64,000 nucleotides of DNA, from contig CAJINV010000002.1 in assembly GCA_905178155.1 (NCBI GenBank), positions 4,707,709 to 4,771,708 of the forward strand, read 5' to 3'. Positions within the stretch are counted from its first letter, which is position 1, and every line of letters starts with the position of its first letter. Below the pieces are notes generated by a model. That model ran no database searches. It was not told the DNA's origin and saw only the letters and a list, made by a program, of their open reading frames with translations. Made by a program: the position numbers and the translations under genes. This document shows positions 1-10,052 of this stretch, in pieces. The stretch comes from Amoebophrya sp. A120 (Eukaryota; Sar; Dinophyceae; Syndiniales; Amoebophryaceae).

Positions 1-299
1 TCGGCCGGTGTATTCGGGTCGTACAGTCCCAAGTTGGAATATAAGAGTGCACAACTCCCCCTCGCGACCTAATGCAAAATCCCAAATCCAGTTGGTGCCT
101 TGTGGCTCTGTTTGCTACTTCAGCTTATTTTACTTTTTGTTTATTATTTTACAAACTCGTCCAGAAGCCGTGCAAGTTTGGAGTTCTAGACTCGGCGCCT
201 GAACTTGTCATGCACAGTGTCCTCCACGTGCACGTGTGTTGGGCTTGTGATAGACATCCTATACAAGTGAGGGGGACCAAGGAAACGAGTTTTGCACTC
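1..299. other. no gene recognised
   Basis: Short frames on both strands look like chance openings. The stretch lies downstream of the minus-strand phosphatase gene and may hold its 3' UTR. Nothing else can be supported. Confidence 0.3.
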
Positions 300-1811
300 T
301 CATATGTTGAACATGGTAGTGGAGTGCGTCACCATGAACACGATCTTTCCCTCAAGTTGGGTCATGTCGAAGGCCCCCTGTTGCTGCGTAAAATGCTCCC
401 CGGCGAGCGCCTTGCGGAGCATGCGCCAGCTGCGCTTTTGCAGCTCCAAGAACTTCACGCCAACTTTTTTGTTGTCGTTGTCGTCACTGGGCCAGGTTTT
501 TGCGTTATCGCACGAAAAAGCTGCCGCAGTCTCAACTTGTAGTAATGCAGCGGACACTCGTCTTTCCTGAGCCACTGAATATTTTTTGTCATCATGCTCA
601 GCGTGCGAGAAAGCCACAGGGGCCTCTCCGTTCACATGTCTGTCTTTATGTTTCTCTCGCTGGTTGAAGCCTCACAGGAGCGATTTGGTGTGTTATGATA
701 TGATGATTTGCGCTGATGCTGCGTCTGCAAGGCTAGGCTAAGGCTTGAGACTGAGACAGTTTTATTCTTTCATATTTGTCTTCGGCCCCGTAGAACCAGC
801 TGTGCTGCGAATCATCCGCGTTTTGCAGGAAGAAGATGTTGTCACTCGGGTATGCAATACAAATCATCGGCCATACACGTAGGCTCTTGTTGTAGTACAA
901 AACGGCGCAATGCTAAGTTTGTAATGTTCATCTTCATGCCGAAATAAAAAAATGACGCTTATATATGAAAATCAAAATTTTTCATGCCGAACTGCATGTT
1001 GGTTGCAAAAGAATTCTTTCATGCTCAGCTACTAGCATTAGCCATCGCTTGTACTACTGCCGTGTACAGCGGTTATTTTTTCGTTTCCTGTGAATACGAA
1101 AGGATTCCCGTCTATGTCTTTCCACGAGGACGTCAACGGCCACTTGTCCGTTTCTGTGCCGTACTCGGATTTGGGAAGCTTGGTCGGATCCCAGCCCGGC
1201 GTGCCCGTCTCGCGAATTTCCGGAGTGAGGATGATCTTCTCTCGTCCAGCGTAGTCGGCTTCCGTGCCGTACTTGCCCGAGCTCACGAGCCCCTGGATGA
1301 AAAAGCTGGCCGTTTCCATGGCCCGGCGCATCGGGGAGACGAGGAACACGATATCCTTGCGGTCGTTGTCACTCAGTAGCTCCGGGTACACTTCGGCGAA
1401 TTTCGCTCCACCGTCTTTAGCCTCCGTTTGCCCGTCCCGTCCCTCGCCCTTCTTCGTGAGCGGGGGATCGGTTTGGTCGCCCCACTTTGGCAACTTCGCG
1501 TTGGCCGTCGACTCCGCGTGCCGCATGACAAACAGCTTCTTCGGGCCGACGGAGGTAGGAAGAACCTTCATCGGCGTCGGCGGCTTGATGGTGCTGCCCT
1601 TTGCTCCTGCTCCTCCCCCCTCGCCACAGACGCCCACGCACCAAAAACTGTGTGCAGCGACGAAACGATCCGCTGGAGAGAACGCGGTGAAGGTCAGCAC
1701 CAGGTGCGCGGCCAACATCTTCAAGCCGCGACGAGTAGAAGAGGGCGAGCAACGAGAAACTCCAGAGGTCGAAGAGGATGAAAGCGACAACATTTTGCTG
1801 GACGTGGTCAA
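300..1811 (-). CDS. histidine phosphatase (phosphoglycerate-mutase-like) family protein, at least two exons
   Basis: The upstream exon starts with an ATG at 1811. It has a Ser-rich N-terminus, a hydrophobic stretch that could be a signal or anchor, and then the family signature 'LFVMRHAEST', whose His is the phospho-acceptor. It is followed by 'DPPLTKKGEGRDGQ' and 'VSPMRRAMETA', which match the substrate-pocket blocks of the superfamily. That exon runs out near 1080. A second minus-strand open segment (stop at 300, open up to about 635) ends with 'GKIVFMVTHSTTM', which fits the second catalytic His block ('VVTHS'). I join the two by inference. Possible splice sites are GTATTC near 1090 and an AG near 570, but the junction is unresolved and the roughly 450-nt intron contains 'gcatgttgg/tttgtaatg' stretches like introner cores. 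Substrate is unknown; small-molecule phosphatase activity is likely. Sure of the family, unsure of the exact exons. Confidence 0.65.
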
Positions 1812-3447
1812 CGATTACGATAGTGTAGTTGCACTCAGATTGTTGATGTTGAAAAAAAAACAAATGCGCGGAAAAAAAGATGGTTGTACCAAAACTTGTT
1901 CTATTGCGACTGATCCAACAACAAAGTATTGTACCAGTTTCTTTCAGTAGAACTTTGAATGAAGAAGCTACTTCCCGGAGTAAAGTCTCGTGAAGAGAAG
2001 GTAGTTGTCCTTCTTCAGTTTCAAAAATACTTACGTATTGATTTTGATTTTCAACAGGGATATGAAGTATCCGTGTGTGATCCTGTCGGAGATGCAGCAG
2101 TGACAGCGTTTGTTTTGTGTTGGTAATTATTTTGTCGCCTGCGCTAGTCTCTATTGATATTGTTGAGCATATTTCGTGCATCGAAATGATCTGTGCAACA
2201 TCTATTTCTGATCTTTTTCCTTTGTCTCACAAGCTCACCACACCGATGATCCTCCGCCTTCCTCGAACATGGTCAACCTGTTGCGTGTCGATATTTTAGT
2301 TTCATTGGTACTCGAAGACAGATACTTTTCGTGGCAGAAACGTCCGAGTTCTTTGGAACAACCGAGAGGACGACGTGTACAGTCTTTGTCAACCGATCTA
2401 TCTGTCTTTTTCTTCGGGGTCGATCTCTGATCCCTTCTTTTCTTCAACCAATATCGTGAAACTCATGGTGCTTGCGATCTTCTGTAACATGATCTTCGGG
2501 TATTCAACTAACATGATCATTCTCGGTGTTTCTAGATTGTCAATTAATAAATTAGTTTGATCCGGCGAGGTTTATAACGAACGAAACCATTGAACAGAAC
2601 CGTGGCTGCAACTGGAAACCATTGCTGAGTGATGAACGCGGTCGCAGCTGGAGAAAGCGTTTGCCACTCTTGTTTTCGTTTTCAACTTCTTGAGGAAGTG
2701 AGGAGCGAGCAACCTGGTGTCCATCCTGCTTGTGAAATCATACATAATCCTGAATGATCCTGATGACTCCTGGGACTAATGCTAGCACTTCATCCTCTGC
2801 TGAAAGTACTAGTCCTTGTGTCGGCTAAAAATAGGAGTCCTATTTGTAGTGGTCGGGATGATATTGCGTCATCAATCTTATCGGGATATTGATACTTACT
2901 TCCAGGGGAAGTGGGCGACTTTTCGAGGTCGATCATCTTCCCAATTTTGATCGACCCGGACTCGCCCCGATCTAGCACATCAGAGTCAAACTCAGACCTC
3001 ACGGTAGATCAAATATAATCAACTCGAGCTGTACTATCCTCTGCTTGAAGATAAAGTGTAAGTGAAGTGGAAGTGAAGTGATTGAGTATCAAAGATCCCA
3101 GAGTGGAGGTGGAGCTCTCACTCTGCAAGATCACGATATGTACCTTACTTTGAGATGAAGTCTTCTCCGAATCTCCAAAAATCTGTATTCATCCTCAGCG
3201 CCTGAGTAAAATCACAGCGCAGAAAAAAGCGTACACAGCTAAGGCGCCAGGACTGCTAGCGCACAAGCCATCACTTCAGTGCTCATGATATTTGTATATT
3301 TGTTCGACTCTAAATCATACACTTTCCCGCGTCCTACTCCTGTTGTTTGCTGTCCTTGCAGTCAGTAGATTTGTGGGTTAGGGTGCAGTCTTCTTTATTG
3401 ATTTAGATTTGTGGGTTAGGGTTTACATTACAATCCGATAATTTTAA
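1812..3447. other. intergenic; two telomere-like GGGTTAGGGT words
   Basis: No supported gene. Two copies of 'gatttgtgggttagggt' lie about 45 nt apart (about 3368-3422). They resemble dinoflagellate/plant-type telomere units but are not a tandem array. Confidence 0.3.
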
Positions 3448-3951
3448 TTACATAATTACTGGATGTAGGAGGTCATACTCCAAGTCGTACTTTTTCCTCC
3501 ACGAAACATCCGTCCGCATTTCCTCGACGCTATTATAGGCCTTCCAATCGTTCACAAAATTTGCCAGCAAATGCAGAAACGCCATGGCGCCGTGGTTCTT
3601 GTCCTCGAAAGCAGAAGTGTCGTTCTCTCCCTGAAACGGCAGCAGGTGGGCGCCCGTAAAAAAACAGATCTTGGAAGTTTTCCCGTCAATACCCTTAATA
3701 TTTTCCACAACTCCTTGTAGTGGTGTGTCCTCGCAGCTCCTCTCGTTCTTGATTCTATCACTACCGCCTTCAACATCTTCACGCAGGTCGGCACACTTGA
3801 TGCGGAAGCCCTCCGGTAGTTTGGCTGGGACGATTTTACTTTGTAGTTCCGTTGACTGCTCAACATGCAGGAGACCAGCACCAGAAGACCACGTACACTC
3901 GTCAAGACGGACCGCCCCAGAGGACCGCAGTCCCCCTTTAGAGAATCGTTT
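3448..3951 (-). CDS. orphan coding exon, function unknown
   Basis: A 168-codon open frame with protein-like composition ends at TAA/TAG-side position 3448. It contains 'PAKLPEGFRIKCADLRED', 'KTSKICFFTGAHLLPF' and 'GAMAFLHLLANFVNDW'. There is no upstream in-frame ATG before the TGA at 3954-3952, so it is probably a 3' exon whose upstream part is missing or displaced by the rearrangement next door (pseudogene copy from 4111). The first codons overlap the dispersed repeat at 3878-3941. I do not recognise a family. It could equally be a decaying fragment. Confidence 0.4.
   Translation of the reverse strand, partial: KRFSKGGLRSSGAVRLDECTWSSGAGLLHVEQSTELQSKIVPAKLPEGFRIKCADLREDVEGGSDRIKNERSCEDTPLQGVVENIKGIDGKTSKICFFTGAHLLPFQGENDTSAFEDKNHGAMAFLHLLANFVNDWKAYNSVEEMRTDVSWRKKYDLEYDLLHPVIM
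3878..3941. repeat. dispersed ~62-bp repeat, copy 1
   Basis: Starts 'gcaccagaagaccacgta' and ends 'cagtccccctttag'. It matches 6302-6365 with about two differences, and its core matches 10183-10222. On the minus strand all three can be read as the peptide 'SSGAV(P/R)LDE(S/C)TWSS'. Confidence 0.75.
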
Positions 3952-5286
3952 TCAACAGAAATCTACTTCCTTGTGAATATACTTATTTGTAAATGAAAGA
4001 ACAAACTCAGTGACAATAGAACGACAAGAAAAAGTAAAAGCTCTAGCAAATTTGTCTCGCACATAGAGACTGATCTCACCAGTAAACGCACGTCGATCCC
4101 AACTGTAACTGTTCCTTGCTGGTGCGGATAATTTTCGGTAGTTTTAAACGCGTCAGCGTCGTCTTTGAACAGCGCCAAGTCGTCCTCACTGGTTTCGTCT
4201 TCGTCGGTGCCGGAATCCCGAAACATCTTGCTCTTCCCTTCGAGCCACGTCCCGGGCCTTTTGCCCTTGGACGAGGTCGAGGACGACGTCGTCGGATCCT
4301 TGTTTACAGAAGAACCCACGGTCGTGGTTGTACTGGAAATCGAAGAAGAAGAAGGTGTGGTTTTGACATCATTTTCCGATTTTTTTTCTTCTTGATGTTG
4401 TCCATTTTCTTGCTTCATCGGCTGCTCCTCCGGGTCTTGTACTTGATGCTGCTGCGATACTTTCCCCGCCTCATGATTCTGCTCCTGATCTTTGGGAATG
4501 CTTCCTTGCACGCTTGAGGCAGTCATTTTTGCGGGTGCTCCGTCTTGATCATTTCTCCCCGGAGCAAGTTCTTGTGGGGGCGGTGGATGTGGCGGCGAAA
4601 CTTTGCTGTCAACAGAACTACTAGTGTGGTCCCCGCGCTGAGAAGAAGACGTGGACGACGAAGTTGGTGTTGTGGTCTGCTGGTAAATTTCGTTTTCTTG
4701 CTTCTGCCCGACATGATCATCGCGTTCTTGTTCCTGCTTCTTCTGCACAAACCCAGGAGCTGCACCAGGATTTTCATTTTTTTGGTTTTTGTCCCCCATA
4801 ACCGCCGCCGTTGTGCTTGCTCTTTCCCTTGCGATCTCACTCCCCTGTCGCCCCACTTCCTTCGCGAATGCGTGCGACCCTTCACGTTGCTTTTGCCTGG
4901 CCGCGGCGTGTTTCGCCTCCTGCACCTTGGTCGGCCGCTTCACATCGTCGGGGGAAGCAGTACCAGTAGATGATCTCGAGTTGATGTTGTGCTGTCCTTG
5001 TCTAGAAGATGAAGCGCGGTCTCGTTGATAGTAGTCTGAAGCTCCTGCTCCGCGATCATCGTAGTCGAAATTGTAGTTGGTCTTGTGGTAGTAATCCCTC
5101 GTCCGCGCGTCGTATTCCAAGTCCTCAGCCCGAGCGTATTCCTCCTCCCCGTTCTGGCGGCCCCGGCGGACGTAGTACAGCTCTTCCTCCTGGTATCCCG
5201 ACGGGTAGGTTTTGATCCGCTTGATCTGGTAGTAATCGTACTTTTTTTTTCCCCCGTAGAACCACACATCGTAGTAGCCGTGGAAG

Positions 5287-5439
5287 TATCCTGTGCAAAA
5301 GTATCGCACTCGTACTAATTGCAATCTTGCATGACAAACCTATCTTTTTACGACCTCAACTAGCATTACAAATTCCATTTTTCTTTCTGATAAAATTTGT
5401 AATGCAATTTGTGCTAGTACGATACTTTTGCAATGCATA
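5287..5439. mobile_element. introner type A (A1)
   Basis: TIRs 'TATCCTGTGCAAAAGTATCG' and its complement ending 'GCATTGCATA'. Flanks are GGAAG and GAAAG (one mismatch). Minus-strand exons join in frame. Identical to the element at 22962-23114 because the whole block is duplicated. Confidence 0.9.
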
Positions 5440-5979
5440 GAAAGAACAGAAACTCGTCGACTAACAACACCAAAAAGAGCAGCAGAATCAGCCCGCAAAA
5501 CGACTTCGCGCAACAGCAACAGCTCAGGTTGCAGCAACAGCACGAAATATTTCTAGGTTTACTATTCGCCTGCTTTTTCTTCTCATTTGTTCCTTCATCC
5601 CCGTGGTCCCGCTTGGAGGTTCTTCCATCGTCCTCTCCTTTTGCAGCTGCTTTCAGTAGCGCCTTCTCCTTGGCTGTTTTCCCCAAGTAAAAGAGCCGCT
5701 TCTCGTAATCGGATAGCCGCTGCCGCACCGGCTCGTCCGCCATCGTGGAAGCGTCGGCTGTGGAAACTACAGACGAATCTTGTTTTTGGCCCAGGCTGTT
5801 GTTCATGTTCTTTTCACCCTGCTCTGTGGTCTTCTTTAATGCACCGCCTTCCTTTGCCACGGCGACCACTTGCGTCAGGTCTCTCGGCGCCTTCTCGACG
5901 GGGATCAGCGACAGGTCGTAGGCTTTTTCCGGGCGGAATTCCTTCAACGGCCGCCGGGTCGGGAATTCCACCGGCCGGC

Positions 5980-6299
5980 TATCAAAAGGAAAAATCCCCC
6001 CTCCCCATATCGAAAAGGTACGTCTCAAGAAATTTGTAATGCTGATTTGTGACCACAAATCGTCTCTGTCTTGCAAGAACGCAACCCCGCAGGCTCCGCC
6101 ACGTTCTGCAGGCGGTTTGTGATGCTGGTGGCCCTACAGACTAGACGTTTGCCATGCTCAGCGCCTAGCCCAAAACCTCCCTACTCAGGGTCAGCATAGC
6201 CTGCAGTCCTCTCTAGCAAGACAAATCTGATCTGTGTACGCAAATCCAGCATCAGAAACTTCGTTTTGATATGGGGAGGGGGGATTTTTCCTCACAATA
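5980..6299. mobile_element. introner type D (D1)
   Basis: TIRs are built on 'GGAAAAATCCCCCCTCCCC'. Flanked by CCGGC (5975-5979 and 6300-6304). Same element as D2 at 23655-23974; the duplicated block stops exactly at its right CCGGC. Confidence 0.9.
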
Positions 6300-6301
6300 C
6301 C

Positions 6302-6365
6302 GGCACCAGAAGACCACGTAGACTCGTCAAGAGGGACCGCCCCAGAGGACCGCAGTCCCCCTTTA
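6302..6365. repeat. dispersed ~62-bp repeat, copy 2
   Basis: Directly abuts the right end of the duplicated block (6304). Same orientation as copy 1 at 3878-3941, so the pseudogene copy sits between two direct repeats. Confidence 0.75.
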
Positions 6366-6937
6366 GGACTTCAGCACTAGCACGCGGATCTCCCTCAAGA
6401 AGTGTTCTTGAGACAAATCCGCATTACAGATTCCATCTGTAGTGCTGAGCAATTTCATTTGCGGACTTGCATCAAGAAAAAAATTTAAAATTTCCGCACT
6501 AGAAGTGGAGGACGTAATGCGGCTTTGCCTCAAGAAGAGTCTTGAGGCAAGTCCGCAAACGGAATTCGTCAGCTATAGAAAGAGGGTCTGTAATGTTGAT
6601 TTGCCAGCCTCAAGAAAAAGGGTCTTCTTGAGGCAAATCCGCACTACAGAGTCCATTTCCAATGCGGAAGTCCTAATCTTGAGGAAAGTCCGCAAGAAAT
6701 GGAATTCCTCAGCATTGGAAATGGAGTCTGTAGTTTGGATTTGCCTCAAGAAAAAGTAAAAGACTCTTCTTGTTGAGGCAAATCCGCAAACTGCGTTTCT
6801 AATGCTGATGTCCGCGTTACAGATTCCATTTCTAAAAATGGATGCTGAGGGAATTTGTATTGCCGTAGAGACGGCAATACCAATACAAGTCCCCTCATCC
6901 CGATTGAATACAAATCCGCATGACAAATTCCAAGATC
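6366..6937. repeat. cluster of degenerate introner-core fragments
   Basis: Repeated units such as 'cttgaggcaaatccgca', 'aaatccgcattacagattcc' and 'aatggaattcctcag' occur many times in both orientations, with local palindromes ('cctcaagaagag/tcttgagg'). The words are those found in the centres of type-A introners. No coding frame is believable here. Confidence 0.65.
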
Positions 6938-7022
6938 CCCTCCGTGATCTTGGTGACCGTCCTGCGCTATAAATTGCATTTTGCCATTTATAGCGCAAGA
7001 CGGTGACCAAGATCACGGAAGG
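6938..7022. repeat. long inverted repeat (fold-back) containing exon sequence
   Basis: Arms 6938-6978 and 6982-7022 are complementary over about 41 bp with about four mismatches and a 3-nt loop. The right arm carries coding sequence of the next gene ('ACCAAGATCACGG'), so the left arm is an inverted copy of that exon. Confidence 0.8.
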
Positions 7023-9677
7023 TGACGAATTCGGGCTCCAGGGTATCCTGTGTTAAAACGTCTTCACGCCGTAGTTATCACGCAACTCCGCATGCTTAGA
7101 ATGTTCATGTTGCCCATGCGGAGCCCCATGAGAAGCGTCTTCTAATGTTGTTTTGAGATTTGTCATGCTCCAATCAGCATGAGACACTAGATCTGTATGT
7201 AATGCTGCCGAACTAGCTCAAACAGCACTACACTACGCGTCCAAATTAATTTGTCATGCGAAACAACCAAAGCGTGTGGGTTAGGGTCTAGCCGATTCCG
7301 CATCTTGGCTATGGGGTGGGGGCGTTTTTACATAGGACACAGGAGGCCCAGGGGCAGGCCATGGCCTTCGGAAAGTCCATCCCCGCATTTCTCAACAACG
7401 TCGAGACCTTCTGGGCGGAGACAGAGGCCAAATTGCTGGGCAATGACGACAGTGCGGGCGCGTCCGCGATGAAGAAGGCGCCCAAAATATCCTGAGAAAG
7501 ACCGTCCCCACCCCATACATAGGCGCATGCTAATTCGCACATAAGTACAGAAGCGCTTGCATTGTGCATCCCCCTGGGAGGCAGTTCTAGTCGTGTTTCG
7601 GAACAATTTGCAATACTCCCATGCATAAGCAGTCAGATGGATTTGTGATGCGGCTGTCCTAGCCAACCTGCACTACACTGAGTGACTCTAACTACAGACT
7701 GCAACTTGTCATGCGTGACACCCAAAGCTTCTGGATTTGTGTTGCAAAATTTCCATCTTGGCTATGTATCGAGTAGGGACGTCTTTCTAGAGGATACAAA
7801 AATAAAAATAAGGACCCCGAAGTGCTGGAGCCACTGGTCCTTGGTGCGGCAAAGGATAAGAAAATGTGCAAGCACACGGCGAAGATGTGCGACGAATTGA
7901 ACCTGGCGGCGCGTCAAGGCGTTTGCACTCTGCAGGTCGAGGACGACAGCGGGCAGTTCGAAAGCGTGACCCTGAACTTTGACCAGGTGAAACTGCGCGA
8001 GGCCCTCGAGGAGTTGAAGACGATGGCGAACCTCCTCAAGTTATCAAATGTAAAAATGTCTGGGTCTAGAAGATTCCGAGATTTGTAATGCGTGTTTTGC
8101 CTGGGCCATGATGTCTGTGATGCGCGCCCTAGCATCACAGTTTTTTTGAGGGCCTCGCGATGCCTATTCCGCATGACAAATGCCCTCTCCGCATGACAAA
8201 TGCCCTCTGCTGCTCATGCAATACAGATTAATTCAGCATCACAAGTTGCATTCTTCCCAAAGATGCAGACATTTTTACATTTGATAAAAGTCCATCATCG
8301 ACAAGAGATACGGGGGCTCGTCTTTCTTCGAGGTTAGCGTGAATCTCCTCGACTGCTTCACCGAAGACAAATCCTCCCGCACTAACTAGCCTGTGCAAAA
8401 GTATCGCACTCGTAGCAATTGCGCTTATGCATTACAAATCTCTTCTCAAGGCAAATCAGCATTACAGATTTGATTTGTAACGCTGGGCAGATTTCTAAAC
8501 GCAGTTTATTTTTATACTAGTCCTAGTGCAAACAGCATTACAAGTTTGATTTGTAGCGCTGGGCTACTTGAAATGCAGTCAGTTTTTATATATATATATA
8601 CTAACTAGTGCGATCCTTTTGCGTCTGATACTAACGAAGGGAAAACGATGTTGATGCACCTGGCGACGCATATTTGCGGGGGCACCGAGGGGGACATCAA
8701 CAAGGGCAAGAACTCGAAGTACGCCGAGTGCCTCGCGGACCTCAAGAGCAAGTACGACGCGCTCCGGGCCGCTTTTCACGGGTGCACCAGAGGACAGCGC
8801 AACAGCAACGCAGCCATTCTGCACTACGCCAAAACGCACAAGATCGAGTCGCCCATGGTGTCGTTCTTCTACGTAGCAGACCGGATGACGGCCTCTTCTG
8901 GCGGCGCAGAGCGGGCGCAGAAGTTCTTGCGTGGCGTCCGGACGAAGTACGCAAACAAAACTTGCGAGAGATTCGTCGCGGGGGCGTATGTGGCTGGCCT
9001 CGACCGCGAAGAGAAGCGGAACCTGTCCTACATCGTTGCCGACGCCTACCTATGAACTGCAAAAGTAGCGCACTAGTATAAATTGCAATACAAATTGGCT
9101 CAGCATTAAAAAACTCAATTTGTAATGCGGATTTGCCTTAGGAACTAGATTTGTAATGCATAAATGCAATTAGTACGAGTGCGATATTTTTGCACAGGAT
9201 ACTACCTCTACGAGAAGCCGCGCCGCTGCGTCCGCGGAAAGGACAGGAAGGCGGGCCTGACCTATGTGGCGCGGATGACCAAGGACGACAAGTTGCCCCA
9301 TTTAAAAACGCCCCCACCCCATAGCTGTATTTAGTGCAAAGCTGCATGCTGAAAATGCTTCGCATGCGGAGCCCCATGAAAAGCATTCTCCAGTCGTGTT
9401 TTGAAATTTGTCATGCTCCAATCAGCATGGTATGCTAGATCTGTGATGCTGCTGAGCTAGCTCAAACAGTACTACACTACGAGTCCAAATTTGTCATGCG
9501 AAACAGCCAAAGCCTGTGGATTTGTCTAGCCGATTCCACAACTTGACTATGGTGTGGGGACGTTTTTACTCAGGATGCAAGTACCTGAAGAAACACGGAA
9601 TCGCGCACACCGAGGTCATGCAAAACAAGAACAAAACGTCACTTCAAACGAGCAGTTCTTTGTGGGAATCTCAGTGA
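6994..9677 (+). CDS. unknown protein, multi-exon, six introners (5' end uncertain)
   Basis: Exons: 6994-7043, 7340-7487, 7797-8041, 8287-8386, 8631-9050, 9202-9293, 9578-9677. Removing each introner with one copy of its direct repeat gives one frame. From the first ATG (7361, 'MAFGKSIPAFLNN') it totals 353 codons ending in TGA at 9677. The frame is open upstream to a TAG at 6991, so an extra 5' exon or non-AUG leader is possible; the upstream side is a rearranged fold-back. The protein is charged and helical-looking, with 'LREALEELKTMANLLK', 'HICGGTEGDINKGKNSKY' and 'RGVRTKYANKTCERF'. There is no membrane segment or signal peptide and I recognise no family. It is the only plus-strand gene I support in the window. 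Confidence 0.65.
7044..7339. mobile_element. introner type C (C1), left end degenerate
   Basis: Homologous along its length to C3 (9294-9577). The right end 'ctatggggtgggggcgtttttac' is intact; the left TIR is eroded to 'tatcctgtgttaaaacg'. Flanks CAGGG/CAGGA. Exon frame (…FGLQ|EAQGQ…) is restored on removal. Confidence 0.8.
7488..7796. mobile_element. introner type C (C2)
   Basis: TIRs 'TATCCTGAGAAAGACCGTCC' and 'GGGACGTCTTTCTAGAGGATA'. Flanked by CAAAA on both sides. Removal joins …KKAPK|NKNKDPE… in frame. Confidence 0.9.
8042..8286. mobile_element. introner type B (B1)
   Basis: Left TIR 'TATCAAATGTAAAAATGTCT'. The right arm is partly decayed ('cccaaagatgcagac' instead of the 'ccagacccagac' type). 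Flanks CAAGT/AAAGT. Removal joins …NLLK|SIIDKR… in frame. Confidence 0.85.
8387..8630. mobile_element. introner type A (A2) with internal duplication
   Basis: Flanked by CTAAC on both sides. Ends 'TAGCCTGTGCAAAAGTATCG' and 'CGATCCTTTTGCGTCTGATA'. The body holds two diverged copies of a unit of roughly 85 nt (starting 'caaatcagcattacag' and 'caaacagcattacaag'), each ending near 'actag', and a (TA)n run. Removal joins …SSRTN|EGKT… in frame. Confidence 0.85.
9051..9201. mobile_element. introner type A (A3)
   Basis: 'TATGAACTGCAAAAGTAGCG' to 'GCACAGGATA', flanked by CTACC twice. Removal joins …VADAY|LYEKP… in frame. Confidence 0.9.
9294..9577. mobile_element. introner type C (C3)
   Basis: Flanked by CAAGT twice. 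TIR core 'AAAAACGCCCCCACCCCATAG' and its near-complement. Removal joins …MTKDDK|YLKKHG… in frame. Confidence 0.9.
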
Positions 9678-10052
9678 ATCAATAAACCGGCCGAAGAAAA
9701 TGAATGCGCTATGCACGAAAGTCGTGGATCTTTCTAGATGCCATCCTCGCCACACTATGTATACTAGTGCAAAAAGCCGAGTTCTAACAAGTCGTCAGAT
9801 CTGAATCTAAGAAAGGCTACGCGCGGACTTGACTAGAACTGGTGTCGGTGGCGCCGCCTCCTTGGGCGGGGTAGAAGTACAAGACGCGTGGCATTGCCCA
9901 TATATATAACCATAGATATATGACGCGCAGCGCCACCTGTTTAGTAGGTGTGCCCGTAGTGCGTATATGTATAAATATATATAATTCAAGTCGTAGTTCC
10001 ATCGTGTGGACACCTAATCAGGATGCTACCATCAATGAAAGTAAGTAAATAA
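9678..10052. other. convergent intergenic spacer
   Basis: Lies between the plus-strand gene ending at 9677 and the minus-strand gene ending at 10053. Contains short TA-rich runs. No coding frame is supported. Confidence 0.4.

Larger units (their letters stand above)
4111..6304 (-). pseudogene. truncated duplicate of the 20954-24348 membrane-protein gene
   Basis: This block equals 21786-23979 at a constant offset of 17,675. I found one substitution (C at 4636 versus T at 22311) and no indel. It carries exon 3, the 5' three-quarters of exon 4 and the two introners between and before them. It lacks exons 1-2 (hence the start codon) and the acidic C-terminal part of the last exon. Past the breakpoint the frame runs into unrelated sequence, adding a short hydrophobic tail before a stop at 3963. 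The right breakpoint (6304) falls exactly at the outer end of the 5-bp target duplication (CCGGC) of the type-D introner. The junction with the upstream repeat is not in frame with the exon. Very recent copy; almost certainly not a working gene. Confidence 0.85.

Noticed and set aside
3963-5324. Long minus-strand frame starting 'MQLVRVRYFCTGYFHG'
   Set aside because: Its first codons are the end of introner A1 and the start is a TTG. The real exon begins after the introner, and this copy is a truncated duplicate.
5414-6076. Minus-strand frame starting inside introner D1 and ending inside A1
   Set aside because: Only the middle (5440-5979) is exon; the ends are introner sequence translated by chance.
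5287-9577. CRISPR-like reading of the regularly recurring repeats
   Set aside because: Repeats are terminal inverted repeats of separate elements within coding exons. There is no array of equal spacers, and the genome is eukaryotic.
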